A stretch of 64,000 nucleotides of DNA from Acetatifactor sp. (lineage in GTDB: Bacteria > Bacillota > Clostridia > Lachnospirales > Lachnospiraceae): contig JAILLF010000035.1 in the NCBI GenBank assembly GCA_024693365.1, positions 1-64,000 of the forward strand. Reading direction: 5' to 3'. Each line of letters starts with the position of its first letter. Position 1 is the stretch's first letter. The notes beneath the pieces are model-generated. The model saw only the letters and a program-made list of their open reading frames with translations. It did no database searches and had not been told where the DNA came from. The position numbers and the translations under genes are program-made. Below, piece by piece: positions 24,839 through 33,980 of this stretch.

Positions 24839-26515
24839 ATGCTCGAGATTGGCTCGCTTGTAGATGGAAAATATAAAATCTTAAATAAAGTGGGACAAGG
24901 CGGCATGAGCGTTGTTTATCTTGCCATGAATGAAAAGGCAAATAAACAATGGGCAATCAAGGAGGTCCGTAAGGACGGCGTCTTGGATTTCGAGGCCGTG
25001 AAGCAGGGACTTGTTGCGGAAACGGACATTCTGAAGAAATTAAATCATCCCAATCTTCCCAGCATTATTGACGTTATTGACCAAGAGGATTCCTTCATCA
25101 TCATCATGGATTACATCCAGGGAAACTCTCTTGCAAAGGCACTGAACGAATATGGCGCGCTGCCGCAGGATAAGGTCATTGCATGGGCAAAACAGCTCTG
25201 CGACGTGCTTGGTTACCTGCACAGTCGTAAGCCGCCCATTATTTACAGGGACATGAAGCCGGCGAACGTTATGTTAAAGCCTGACGGCAACATTACGTTG
25301 GTCGATTTTGGTACGGCTCGTGAATTCAAGGAGAAAAACCTTGCAGATACCACGTGCCTTGGTACCATTGGTTATGCTGCGCCGGAGCAGTTTGGCGGCA
25401 TGGGGCAGACGGACGGCAGAACGGACATCTATTGCCTTGGTGCGACTCTATATCATCTTGTGACAGGCATGAATCCGTGCGAGCCGCCTTATGAGATCAA
25501 GCCAATTCGTGAGATTAATCCGGCTCTTTCCGGCGGTCTCGAAAAGATTATTTTAAAGTGTACGCAGCGTGACCCGAATGACCGTTATCAGTCAGCCGAA
25601 GAGCTAATGTACGCTCTTGAGCATTATGACGAGATTGATGACCTTCACAGAAAAAAGCAAAAGAAGAAACTGGCAGGTTTTATTACGGCATTGGCTTTTT
25701 CAGTAATCTTTGCAATTACCGGCATCTGGGGCTATTTTTCCGCAGAGCAGAAGAAGAAAGACAATTACGATTACATCTTATTACACGCGGATAAGGTGGC
25801 GGATTATTTTGAGGCAATTGCCACGGATCCCACAAGGACGGAGGCCTTTCTCGGAAGTGATGATTACAAGGGATTGATTAATTTCTTGATCGGGGACGGA
25901 GAACTTACAGTAGAAGAGAACGGTTATTTCACGAAATTCAAGACCGGTGTCGAGTACACGAATATCAGTGGATATTCCGTCACGGTCAATGCTATGGACG
26001 TGATGAAAAAAGAGAATCCGGCAGGATGTGAGCAGGTCTGCTATGAGATGGGCGAAGCCGTTCTGTTTTACTATAACGTTAACGTTGAGAAGGACAAATA
26101 TGCAGCAGCGGCGTACTGGTTCCAAAATGCAAAGGAGTCTTATCCCGTAGCGAAGATTTATTGTGACATCAATGACTGCATTCAAAAGATCAATGCCTAC
26201 AAAAAGGCGGAGCAGTTCTCAAAGTTATCTGACGAGTATAAAAATCTTTGGGGGCAATTGAATAAACTGAATTCCGAAGCAACCAATTTTGATGAGGACG
26301 TGCAGGTTCGCGTGTGGAATGAGATCATTAAAATGCTCAATAACAATGCCTCAGAGTTTTGTGACGTGACGCCCAAGGAAGATGTTCTAAAAATGATCAA
26401 CGACATCAAGCAGAACTGTTCCAAGATCACAAATACCTTCCTTCAAAACACGATAGAAGTATTGTTGAAGAATGTTGATAACACGATCACAAAGGTTAAT
26501 TCAGTAAAAAAATAA
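24839..26515 (+). CDS. Membrane Ser/Thr protein kinase
   Basis: 558 residues. The Hanks-type kinase domain is complete: glycine loop GQGGMSVVY, catalytic Lys in WAIKEV, YRDMKPANVML (here RD with Met in place of the usual Leu), DFGTARE and APEQFGG. A membrane helix follows at about 280-300 (AGFITALAFSVIFAITGIWGYF), then an extracytoplasmic domain of about 250 helical residues without PASTA repeats, so the ligand is not peptidoglycan through PASTA. AAGGAGGAGC precedes the ATG. It probably phosphorylates the ETTVL motifs of neighbouring proteins (inference). Confidence 0.95.
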   Translation: MLEIGSLVDGKYKILNKVGQGGMSVVYLAMNEKANKQWAIKEVRKDGVLDFEAVKQGLVAETDILKKLNHPNLPSIIDVIDQEDSFIIIMDYIQGNSLAKALNEYGALPQDKVIAWAKQLCDVLGYLHSRKPPIIYRDMKPANVMLKPDGNITLVDFGTAREFKEKNLADTTCLGTIGYAAPEQFGGMGQTDGRTDIYCLGATLYHLVTGMNPCEPPYEIKPIREINPALSGGLEKIILKCTQRDPNDRYQSAEELMYALEHYDEIDDLHRKKQKKKLAGFITALAFSVIFAITGIWGYFSAEQKKKDNYDYILLHADKVADYFEAIATDPTRTEAFLGSDDYKGLINFLIGDGELTVEENGYFTKFKTGVEYTNISGYSVTVNAMDVMKKENPAGCEQVCYEMGEAVLFYYNVNVEKDKYAAAAYWFQNAKESYPVAKIYCDINDCIQKINAYKKAEQFSKLSDEYKNLWGQLNKLNSEATNFDEDVQVRVWNEIIKMLNNNASEFCDVTPKEDVLKMINDIKQNCSKITNTFLQNTIEVLLKNVDNTITKVNSVKK

Positions 26516-26533
26516 TCGACTGGAGGTGGCAAC

Positions 26534-27193
26534 GTGACGTACGATACTTATCGGCTAATCTTTTATGCGAGCATAGCACTGGCGGTTTTTTGTCTCCTGC
26601 TGGCCATAGCGTTGTTTTTCTTTTTGAACATTCCCGCCGTGATCGGCGATCTCTCCGGAAGCACGGAACGTAAGGCGATCGCCAACATCCGTAACAGGAA
26701 TGAAAGCGGAGCAAATGGTTTTGGCGCAGGCATGCTTGATATTGGAAACAGCAGTAACCTGTCAGGAAAAGTCCGGGATCTTAGTAAGGTGCGCGGAAAT
26801 ACGGACGGTATGGGATTTATAGTTAACACTGCCAAGTTTGACACGAATGCGTTGGCGGCGGAGGCTAAGGAATCTTATGAGACAACGCTGTTAGCGCCAG
26901 AGAGCAATGAGACGACGGTGTTAACGCCAGATAGTAATGAGACAACGGTATTATCGCCCCAGAGCAATGAGACGACAGTACTTAGCAACGGCGGAACTTC
27001 GCAGGAAACCACCGTTCTCAGCCCCTTCGAAAATCCGTCCACGGCAGGAAATTACTTCAATGCGGGCGTGGGTCAGACTGCATCGTTAAATCAGGCCCAG
27101 ATGCAACCGCCCGTAAGTATGCCTGATTTGAACAGCCAGTTTGTCATTGAATATGAGATCACCTACATTCATACGGATGAAGTGATCGCATAA
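26534..27193 (+). CDS. Membrane protein with repeated ETTVL phospho-acceptor motifs
   Basis: 219 residues starting at GTG 26534, with GGAGGTGG upstream. One membrane helix (about residues 10-35), then a cytoplasmic region in which ETTLL or ETTVL occurs five times (Glu near residues 116, 126, 136, 146 and 158), four of them in perfect 10-residue tandem units (ESNETTVL, DSNETTVL, QSNETTVL). ETT motifs are known FHA-binding phosphorylation sites in GarA/OdhI. Sitting right after kinase and phosphatase genes, it may recruit the FHA protein to the membrane when phosphorylated. Confidence 0.75.
   Translation: MTYDTYRLIFYASIALAVFCLLLAIALFFFLNIPAVIGDLSGSTERKAIANIRNRNESGANGFGAGMLDIGNSSNLSGKVRDLSKVRGNTDGMGFIVNTAKFDTNALAAEAKESYETTLLAPESNETTVLTPDSNETTVLSPQSNETTVLSNGGTSQETTVLSPFENPSTAGNYFNAGVGQTASLNQAQMQPPVSMPDLNSQFVIEYEITYIHTDEVIA
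26879..26998 (+). repeat. 30-base coding tandem repeat (ETTVL units)
   Basis: Four 30-base units start at 26879, 26909, 26939 and 26969, each encoding E-T-T-(L/V)-L followed by a five-residue linker. A fifth, isolated ETTVL is encoded at 27005. Third-position differences between units show that the amino acid motif is kept while the DNA diverges. Confidence 0.8.
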
Positions 27194-27202
27194 GGAGCAG
27201 AC

Positions 27203-27682
27203 ATGAGAAATTACGTAAAGCAGTATCAGATTTATTTTGGGATTATTTTAAGCGTGTTTTTTTGTTCTGCCTTCTCTCTGTCATTTATTCCGTGGATCAA
27301 TCGTTTTCCGGAAAACGTGGAGACCAATTTGGGATATTGCATAGCCAGTATTTTTTGGCTTGGATTGATCCTTGGATTGATCATGGTTGGCGTGATGAAC
27401 GGCAAGATGAGACGGGCCAGAGCCAAGGTATATTCTTCAAAAAAGATGAAGAGACCTACGCGCCCGGGCATGTTCACGTTCTCCAAAGAGCCGTGGAAGC
27501 TTGTAATTTATTTTATCATTGGCACGGGAATCATTCTATCCATTGCAGACCTAATAAAAACGTTTATTCCCACGAAGATCATGTTTCCCATCATTTCCGT
27601 GACGTATTTTGCAATTGCCCTTCATGGTATGGTTGACGGAAAGAATTTCAAGGTATATCAAAAACTCAAATCTGAAGGATGA
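27203..27682 (+). CDS. Hypothetical polytopic membrane protein
   Basis: 159 residues with about four membrane helices (IYFGIILSVFFCSAFSLSFI, SIFWLGLILGLIMVGVM, VIYFIIGTGIILSIADLI, IISVTYFAIALHGMV) and a basic cytoplasmic loop (KMRRARAKVYSSKKMKRP). AAGGAG precedes ATG 27203. It lies in the same operon as the phosphorylation module. No family recognised. Confidence 0.7.
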   Translation: MRNYVKQYQIYFGIILSVFFCSAFSLSFIPWINRFPENVETNLGYCIASIFWLGLILGLIMVGVMNGKMRRARAKVYSSKKMKRPTRPGMFTFSKEPWKLVIYFIIGTGIILSIADLIKTFIPTKIMFPIISVTYFAIALHGMVDGKNFKVYQKLKSEG

Positions 27683-27686
27683 GGAG

Positions 27687-29174
27687 ATGGACTTAAGAAA
27701 GAAAATTAATATTTTGGACGTTATCTTTGTCGTTGCTGGCGTTGGCTCCATGATTTTTTGGTATGCCAATGGCATCAACGGCAATGATTTTTGGTGGCAC
27801 GTTAAAGTTGGTGAATATATCTGCCAAAATGGAAAAATCCCTATGTCGGACATTTTCTCGTGGGTACGCAACATGGTCGACATTCCGTGGACGGCACATG
27901 AATGGTTATCAGAAGTAATACTTTATCTCCTTTACCACTGTGTGGGAGAACTGGGAGTCTTTCTGATTTTTTTTGTGCTTGCCTGCGTATGTTATGCGTT
28001 GGTTTATGGTCAGATCCGGAAATTTATGGAGAAGAATTATGCGATTAGCGGCATTTATCTGTATTTATTTACGGTCATCATCCCCATGTTTTTCTTTGGC
28101 AGGCCTCAGGTCTTTGGATTCTTTCTGCTCTTCTTTGAACTAAAAATACTATATTCCTTTTATGAAAGGGACGGAGGAAAAATCATCTGGCTGATTCCAC
28201 CACTGGCTATGGCATGGAGCAACCTATATGGTGGTTCTTCCAATCTGTCTTATTTGCTTTGTCTGATGTTTCTGATTTGCGGTAGCGTTACGATCTCTTT
28301 CGGAAGAGTTGAGGGGCATAAGCTCAGTAAAAAAGCACAGGGGCAATTGGCATTGGCGACATTGTGTACGATAGGGGCTATTCTGGTCAATCCGATCGGA
28401 CTAAGGGTTCTAACCTATCCTTACGTTAATCTGAGTGACAAGCTTAGCATGACGTTGATTAAAGAGTGGCAGAGCCCGGATGCCAAAAATCTTGGACAAT
28501 TGATACTTCTGTTTTTGCCCATTCTGCTTACGAGCATGGGAATTATCGTTGAAGAAAAAAAGATACGTCTGATCGATCTGATTGTGATGCTATTTTTTGT
28601 TTTTCTCTTCATGAGAAGCGTAAGATTTATTATTCTTTGGTTTATCGCAGCATCTTTCTATTCTTTTTCATATCTTCCGCCCTTTGAAGGAAAATGGGAA
28701 AAGCAAAAGCTTCGTACCATTGTTGGGGGCGTCATGCTGACGCTGGGATTGCTTCAGGGGATCAGCGGAGCAGTGATCTCAGCGGGAACCATACGGAACG
28801 GTAAGATCATTAAAACGGTGCTGGATGATAGGATGATCCAGAAGATAAAGGAAGTATCCCCGCAACGTCCGTTCAATGACTATGATTACGGAGAAGCGTT
28901 GATTTTCCACGACATTCCCGTTTTTTTTGATTCCAGGGCAGATTTGTTTTCTGCTGCGGGGATACTTGCGGATGGATTTAGTTTGACTAAATTACAAAAC
29001 GTGAATTCTGATGAAAGCTTGGATATTGAGGGGCTGATAGGGAAATATCAGTTTGATTATTTTATTGTGAATGATGCAACGCCAATTTATATTTATTTAA
29101 AAAGCCATTTTGAGAAATACGAATTGCTCTGTGAAATAGATGGCGCGGCTTTGTTTCAGGTTATTTCGAAATAA
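27687..29174 (+). CDS. Polytopic membrane protein, GT-C-like, paralogue 1
   Basis: 495 residues from ATG 27687 with about ten membrane helices. An early extracytoplasmic loop contains GNDFWWHVKVGEYICQN and later PWTAHEWLSEVI. Conserved acidic and aromatic residues in the first outer loop, with many helices and a short outer C-terminal domain (FFDSRADLFS), recall GT-C type membrane glycosyltransferases that use lipid-linked sugars. This is an inference. No sugar-specific motif is known to me. A close paralogue follows directly. Location at the end of the pilus operon suggests modification of pilin or another surface protein. Confidence 0.6.
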   Translation: MDLRKKINILDVIFVVAGVGSMIFWYANGINGNDFWWHVKVGEYICQNGKIPMSDIFSWVRNMVDIPWTAHEWLSEVILYLLYHCVGELGVFLIFFVLACVCYALVYGQIRKFMEKNYAISGIYLYLFTVIIPMFFFGRPQVFGFFLLFFELKILYSFYERDGGKIIWLIPPLAMAWSNLYGGSSNLSYLLCLMFLICGSVTISFGRVEGHKLSKKAQGQLALATLCTIGAILVNPIGLRVLTYPYVNLSDKLSMTLIKEWQSPDAKNLGQLILLFLPILLTSMGIIVEEKKIRLIDLIVMLFFVFLFMRSVRFIILWFIAASFYSFSYLPPFEGKWEKQKLRTIVGGVMLTLGLLQGISGAVISAGTIRNGKIIKTVLDDRMIQKIKEVSPQRPFNDYDYGEALIFHDIPVFFDSRADLFSAAGILADGFSLTKLQNVNSDESLDIEGLIGKYQFDYFIVNDATPIYIYLKSHFEKYELLCEIDGAALFQVISK

Positions 29175-29181
29175 AAAGTAG

Positions 29182-30726
29182 ATGGGGTGTCGGGATTTGA
29201 CGTTTGCGAAAAGACGAATTGAAATTGAAGAATGGATCTTGGATGGAATTATTCTTATTGCAGCCATAGGAATCCTGATTTTTTGCTTTTCCCAAGGAAT
29301 TGAGGGTAACGACTTTTGGTGGCACGTAAAGGTGGGAGAGTATGTATGCCAAAATCACGTCGTACCGGTGAACGATATTTTTTCCTGGCTGAGATTTGAT
29401 AGAGAGATCCCCTGGACGGCGCATGAATGGTTATCGGACGTGATCTTTTATTGGATTCTCTCCATGTCTGGAGAAACAGGCGTTTTTCTTTTTTCTTTTG
29501 CAGCGGCGATTGGCATGATGGCATGTCTTTGGACGCAGGGGAAAAATTATTCCGCCAACAATGTCATGATTAGCGGCTTGTACTATTGTCTCCTCGCTGT
29601 TCAGACCAGCGTTTTTTTCTATGGACGCCCTCAGATCTTTAGCTTCTTTCTGGTATTTTTGGAATTGAAGATTTTATACGCTTTTTACGAGAAAGACGGA
29701 GGGAAAAGTATTTGGTTTTTGCCGTTATTGTCCATGCTTTGGAGTAATCTTCACGGTGGCTCGGCAAACCTGTCGTACCTATTGTGCGGTCTTTTCCTGT
29801 TCGCTGGAAGTTTTGATTTTCATTTTGAAAGAATCGAGGGAAAAAAACTTAGTAAAAGATCAAGACAGATACTATTCCTTGTCCTGCTGTGCACGATGGG
29901 AGCCATATTTATCAATCCGATTGGCTATCGGGTATTTACGTACCCATATGCTAATCTGTCCGATAAACTCAGCATGTCGGCAATTAGCGAATGGCAGGCT
30001 CCGGATGCAAAGAAGATAGGTCATTTGGTTCTTTTTTTTCTGCCCATTGCCGTGACCAGCATGGGATTGATCGTGGGAGAAACAAAAAGCCGGTTGATTG
30101 ACTGGCTGATCATGCTGGTGTTTGTGTTCCTGTTTTTTAGAAGTACGCGCTTCGTCGTATTTTGGTTTATTGCGGCTCCGTTTTATGCCTTCCGATATTT
30201 ACCATGCTGTCGCATTAAGAAGATCAAGGGAAAGATGGAACTTGGTCTGTCGGCATTGATTATGGTTCTTTTGATCATCTTTGCAGGATATGGTCTCTGG
30301 AAGATTGGCTTGACGATGCAAAACGGAACGGTGGTCACGAAGGTATTGGATGAAAAGGCCGTGGAAGCCATCAAGGCTGATGCACCCAAGAGAATCTATA
30401 ATGATTATAACATTGCGGAAGCTTTGATCTATCATGACGTGCCGGTATTTTTTGACGCGCGGGCGGATCTGTTCTCCAAGCCGGGCATTTTGGCGGATGG
30501 CATAAGCATGATGATGCTTCAGGCCGTAAGCGGAGAGACGGACGGTGCTGCTGCTCCGTTTGATCCGGATAAGTTGATTGCAAAATACGACTTTGACGCG
30601 TTCGCGATCCTTAAGACCAGGCCGCTCTACGTATATCTAAACAGTCATCCAGAGCGGTACGTTCTTGTATATGAGAATGAGGATCTGGGATATTTTAGAA
30701 GACTGGAGAAGGATATGGAAGAATAG
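29182..30726 (+). CDS. Polytopic membrane protein, GT-C-like, paralogue 2
   Basis: Up to 514 residues, very similar along its whole length to the preceding gene (GNDFWWHVKVGEYVCQN, PWTAHEWLSDVI, ILADGISMMMLQ). ATG 29182 is the longest start, but TTG 29197 has a better-spaced GGGGTG and gives a length closer to the paralogue. Tandem duplication within an operon with clear divergence suggests two related but separate substrates. The outer C-terminal domain again contains FFDARADLFS. It is the last gene of the pilus operon. Confidence 0.6.
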   Translation: MGCRDLTFAKRRIEIEEWILDGIILIAAIGILIFCFSQGIEGNDFWWHVKVGEYVCQNHVVPVNDIFSWLRFDREIPWTAHEWLSDVIFYWILSMSGETGVFLFSFAAAIGMMACLWTQGKNYSANNVMISGLYYCLLAVQTSVFFYGRPQIFSFFLVFLELKILYAFYEKDGGKSIWFLPLLSMLWSNLHGGSANLSYLLCGLFLFAGSFDFHFERIEGKKLSKRSRQILFLVLLCTMGAIFINPIGYRVFTYPYANLSDKLSMSAISEWQAPDAKKIGHLVLFFLPIAVTSMGLIVGETKSRLIDWLIMLVFVFLFFRSTRFVVFWFIAAPFYAFRYLPCCRIKKIKGKMELGLSALIMVLLIIFAGYGLWKIGLTMQNGTVVTKVLDEKAVEAIKADAPKRIYNDYNIAEALIYHDVPVFFDARADLFSKPGILADGISMMMLQAVSGETDGAAAPFDPDKLIAKYDFDAFAILKTRPLYVYLNSHPERYVLVYENEDLGYFRRLEKDMEE

Positions 30727-30744
30727 TGGAAGCGGACGTACCGG

Positions 30745-30773
30745 GGGGAAACGTAAAATTATACGTATTCCCC
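30745..30773 (+). terminator. Possible terminator of the pilus operon
   Basis: GGGGAAACGT pairs with ACGTATTCCCC (one bulge) around an eight-base AT-rich loop. Only a weak T-rich stretch follows, so termination may be incomplete. Confidence 0.4.
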
Positions 30774-30792
30774 TATTCTATGCACAAATAGA

Positions 30793-30806
30793 TGTATAAA
30801 TATACA
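30793..30806 (+). promoter_or_regulatory. AT-rich palindrome, possible operator
   Basis: TGTATAAATATACA has two 6-base inverted arms around AA and sits about 40 bases upstream of the -35 box at 30845. It resembles AT-rich ArgR-type boxes. Arginine genes lie 2 kb downstream, but the link is uncertain. Confidence 0.3.
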
Positions 30807-30844
30807 TAAATGCAAGAATATTTCGCATAAACAATAAAAAGTAC

Positions 30845-30872
30845 TGGACTTTTATGCAAAAAGTGTTATAGT
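30845..30872 (+). promoter_or_regulatory. Probable promoter of the GNAT gene
   Basis: TGGACT (30845-30850), 16 bases, TATAGT (30867-30872). The -10 is good, the -35 is moderate. Confidence 0.5.
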
Positions 30873-30928
30873 ATTCTCTAGGCGCCGTTTCGGATGCCTT
30901 ACTTTTGTATTTTAAAAATGAGGTAAAA

Positions 30929-31387
30929 ATGAAAAAGTACGAGATTCAGACAATGACAATTGATCACTACGAGGGCCTGCATGCGCTGTGGATGACGATT
31001 CACGGATTTGGCATCAGGAGCATTGACGATTCACGAATCGGCGTTGAGCGGTTCTTAAAAAGAAATCCTTCCACGAGCGTCGTGGCAGTGGCAGAGGATG
31101 GGTCCATCGTGGGCGGCATTCTTTGCGGACATGACGGAAGGCGCGGATGCCTGTATCACGTGTGCGTGCGCGAGGATTATCGCCGGATGGGCATTGGCAA
31201 GGCCATGGTGGTGTATTGCATGAATGCCTTGAAAGCAGAGCAGATCAACAAGGTCAGTCTGATCGCCTTCACGAAGAATGACGTGGGAAATGCCTTTTGG
31301 AACTGTATTGGCTGGACGAAGCGTCTGGACTTAAATTATTACGATTTCACCCTGAATGAGGCGAACATCACCGCATTCAACAAATAG
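30929..31387 (+). CDS. GNAT-family N-acetyltransferase
   Basis: About 153 residues from ATG 30929 (GAGGTAA upstream). The GNAT fold is visible: VVAVAEDGSIVGGILCGH (beta strands), the acetyl-CoA loop YRRMGIGKAMV (R-x-x-G-I-G-K-A) at about residue 90, and NDVGNAFWNCIGW near the end. It transfers acetyl groups from acetyl-CoA to an amine. The substrate cannot be told. It is transcribed from its own promoter. Confidence 0.9.
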   Translation: MKKYEIQTMTIDHYEGLHALWMTIHGFGIRSIDDSRIGVERFLKRNPSTSVVAVAEDGSIVGGILCGHDGRRGCLYHVCVREDYRRMGIGKAMVVYCMNALKAEQINKVSLIAFTKNDVGNAFWNCIGWTKRLDLNYYDFTLNEANITAFNK

Positions 31388-31432
31388 ACACTGTAGATAA
31401 GTCAACAAGTCAATTGATTGACGGGAGATTTT

Positions 31433-32659
31433 ATGAATTTTTCCAAGTATTTAATGGATGATTTCCAAAGTGACGTAAATAAGACCATGGCGTCGGTTTG
31501 CAGAATCGCATCTTTGTTAATGATTCTTGTGATTTCGCTGAATGCCTTGGGCGTGTTTGCCCTGGATTTCCGCGCATATCCGTCACTGATTGCCTGCGTG
31601 GTCGTTATGCTTTTTCCGACGCTGTATTATGAGATATTGCATCTTGACAGTCCGGGCATGCATTACATCTTTTTGACCGTGACAGTCTTGCTTTCCGGCA
31701 TTCTATACGTTATGTTCTCTTATCACGTCGTGATCATGTTGGTTTTTCCCACCGTGATGTCCTGTCTTTATTGCGATAAGCGCGACGTAATCTTTACGGA
31801 AGCCATTTCCGTGCCGGTGATCATTATTGCCCACTTGGGGGCTTATTACGTGAAATATCTTGCAGATGAGCCGCTGCAGACATTGTACCGCGTTGTGTTT
31901 TATGGCATGTTCCCGAGGCTGATCGAGTTTGTCAGCATTGCCGTTTTGTGCTATGGGATCACGGAGCGGATCCAAAAGCTGATCAAGAGTCTGATAAAGA
32001 AGAACAATGAGCTGGTTTCCAACGAGCAGATGCTGATCGAGTCCCTGACGAAGGTTATCGAGCTACAGTCCCAGGAGACGGGCGGGCACGTACGAAGAGT
32101 GTCTGAATATACGAGGATCCTTTGCACGGCATGGGGCATGAGCCCTGAAATGGTATGGATGGTATCCACGGCGGCAATGATGCATGACGTGGGTAAGCTG
32201 TACGTTCCTGCAGAGGTGACGGAGAAGCCGGCAAGGCTGACGGACGATGAATATGAGATCATGAAGCGCCACGTTTATTATGGCGAGAAAATGTTTGAGA
32301 ATTCTACCGGCGAGCTGATGGAGATCGCGAAGATCATCGCCCTTCAGCATCACGAGCGCTATGACGGCAAGGGCTACCTTGGCATTAAGGGCGAGGAGAT
32401 CGATTTCAACGCGAGATGCGTGGCCATTGCGGACGTGTTTGACGCGCTTGTGTCATCGAGATCCTACAAGCGGGCATGGACGCCTGAGGAAGCGAAGCGC
32501 CAGATCATTTCCCAGAAGGGCAGGCAGTTTGATCCGGAGCTTGTGGACATTTTTGTGGCTCACTTTGATGAATTCCTTGAGATCTTCAAGAAATATCCTG
32601 ACGCACAGGAGGAGCTGGTGATGACGGCCCAGCACTGGAGACGAAGACGGGAGCATTAA
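31433..32659 (+). CDS. Membrane HD-GYP domain protein
   Basis: 408 residues. The N-terminal ~190 residues contain about five or six membrane helices. The C-terminal half is an HD-GYP type phosphohydrolase domain: ETGGHVRRVSEYTR, MMHDVGKLYVP (HD near residue 250), QHHERYDGKGY and IADVFDALVSSRSYK. The canonical GYP reads GYL here, which occurs in many active and some degenerate members. HD-GYP proteins degrade cyclic di-GMP, so the target may be the second messenger that often controls pili. ATG 31433 has GGGAGA upstream. Confidence 0.85.
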   Translation: MNFSKYLMDDFQSDVNKTMASVCRIASLLMILVISLNALGVFALDFRAYPSLIACVVVMLFPTLYYEILHLDSPGMHYIFLTVTVLLSGILYVMFSYHVVIMLVFPTVMSCLYCDKRDVIFTEAISVPVIIIAHLGAYYVKYLADEPLQTLYRVVFYGMFPRLIEFVSIAVLCYGITERIQKLIKSLIKKNNELVSNEQMLIESLTKVIELQSQETGGHVRRVSEYTRILCTAWGMSPEMVWMVSTAAMMHDVGKLYVPAEVTEKPARLTDDEYEIMKRHVYYGEKMFENSTGELMEIAKIIALQHHERYDGKGYLGIKGEEIDFNARCVAIADVFDALVSSRSYKRAWTPEEAKRQIISQKGRQFDPELVDIFVAHFDEFLEIFKKYPDAQEELVMTAQHWRRRREH

Positions 32660-32736
32660 GGGGGATACGGATTTCCCTTAATGCGATGGAGTGACGGAAT
32701 CAATGAGCAGCAATTAGATGACAGGAGGAAAAGAAT

Positions 32737-33966
32737 ATGAGTATCAAGGAAATCGAAGGTGGCATTACCGCGGCTTTGGGTTTTGAGGCAGCTGGCGTTG
32801 AGGCTGGCGTAAAGTATAAAAACAGAAAAGACATGGCACTGGTTTATTCGACGGCACCCTGCAAGGTGGCGGGAACCTTTACCAGCAACGTGGTGAAGGC
32901 AGCTCCCGTGCTTTGGGATAAGAAGCTTGTGGAGACGGCGCCTTTTGTACAGGCAGTCGTAGTCAATTCCGGCATTGCAAACGCGTGCACCGGCAAGCAG
33001 GGCATGGATGCCTGCGAGGCGGAGGCAAGGCATGCGGGAAAGCTTCTGGGCATTCCCGAGACTGCCGTTCTGATCGGTTCTACCGGCGTGATCGGCATGC
33101 AGATGCCCGTGGACCGCTTGGAGGCCGGCATTGACAAGCTGGTGGCAGCTAAGGCCGGCACGCTCGAGGCAGGACTTGAGGCGGCCAAGGCCATTATGAC
33201 CACGGACACGGTACACAAGCAGATCGCAGTGGAATTTGAGGTTGGCGGAAAGAAGGCCGTGATGGGCGCAATGTGCAAGGGCTCCGGCATGATCCATCCC
33301 AATATGTGCACGATGCTTGGCTACGTATCCACGGACGTGAGTATTTCCAAGGCACTGCTCCAGAAGGCCGTGAGCGCTGCAGTGGTGGATTCCTTCAACA
33401 TGATCAGCGTGGACGGCGATACCTCCACGAATGACACGCTGCTTGTTCTGGCAAACGGACTAGCCGGAAATGAAGAGATCGCTTCGGAGGGCGCGGATTA
33501 CGATGCTTTCTGCGAGGCATTGAATTACGTGACGAAGTACCTTGCAAGAAAGATGGCCGGCGACGGCGAGGGTGCAACCTGTCTGTTCGAGACGAAGGTC
33601 GTAAACGCTGACACGAAGCAAAACGCCAGAATCCTTGCGAAATCCGTGATCTGTTCGTCCCTTAGCAAGGCAGCGATCTTTGGACATGACTGTAATTTTG
33701 GACGTTTCCTTTGCGCGCTTGGATACAGCGGCGTGCAGTTTGATCCCGACAAGGTGGATCTGTTCTTTGAAGGCAATGGCAAGCGCATTCAGGTCTTTGG
33801 AGACGGCGCTCCCAAGAGCTATAGCGAGGAGGAGGCCACGGAGCTTCTTTCCGCACCGGAGGTTACGGTGTACGTTGACATGCATGCAGGTGATGCGGAG
33901 GCCACTGCATGGGGATGTGACCTGAGCTATGATTACGTGAAAATTAACGCGGATTACCGGAGTTAA
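32737..33966 (+). CDS. argJ: Arginine biosynthesis bifunctional protein ArgJ
   Basis: 409 residues of the ornithine acetyltransferase/N-acetylglutamate synthase family, which recycles the acetyl group in the cyclic arginine pathway. The self-cleavage site is [13 protein letters not shown], with the conserved Thr as nucleophile and Cys where many relatives have Ala. Other family features are SGIANACTG near the start and [11 protein letters not shown] after the cleavage site (present as [12 protein letters not shown]). AGGAGG precedes ATG 32737. It is first in an argJ-argB-argC-argD block. Confidence 0.95.
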   Translation: MSIKEIEGGITAALGFEAAGVEAGVKYKNRKDMALVYSTAPCKVAGTFTSNVVKAAPVLWDKKLVETAPFVQAVVVNSGIANACTGKQGMDACEAEARHAGKLLGIPETAVLIGSTGVIGMQMPVDRLEAGIDKLVAAKAGTLEAGLEAAKAIMTTDTVHKQIAVEFEVGGKKAVMGAMCKGSGMIHPNMCTMLGYVSTDVSISKALLQKAVSAAVVDSFNMISVDGDTSTNDTLLVLANGLAGNEEIASEGADYDAFCEALNYVTKYLARKMAGDGEGATCLFETKVVNADTKQNARILAKSVICSSLSKAAIFGHDCNFGRFLCALGYSGVQFDPDKVDLFFEGNGKRIQVFGDGAPKSYSEEEATELLSAPEVTVYVDMHAGDAEATAWGCDLSYDYVKINADYRS

Positions 33967-33980
33967 GAGAGGAGATTGTC

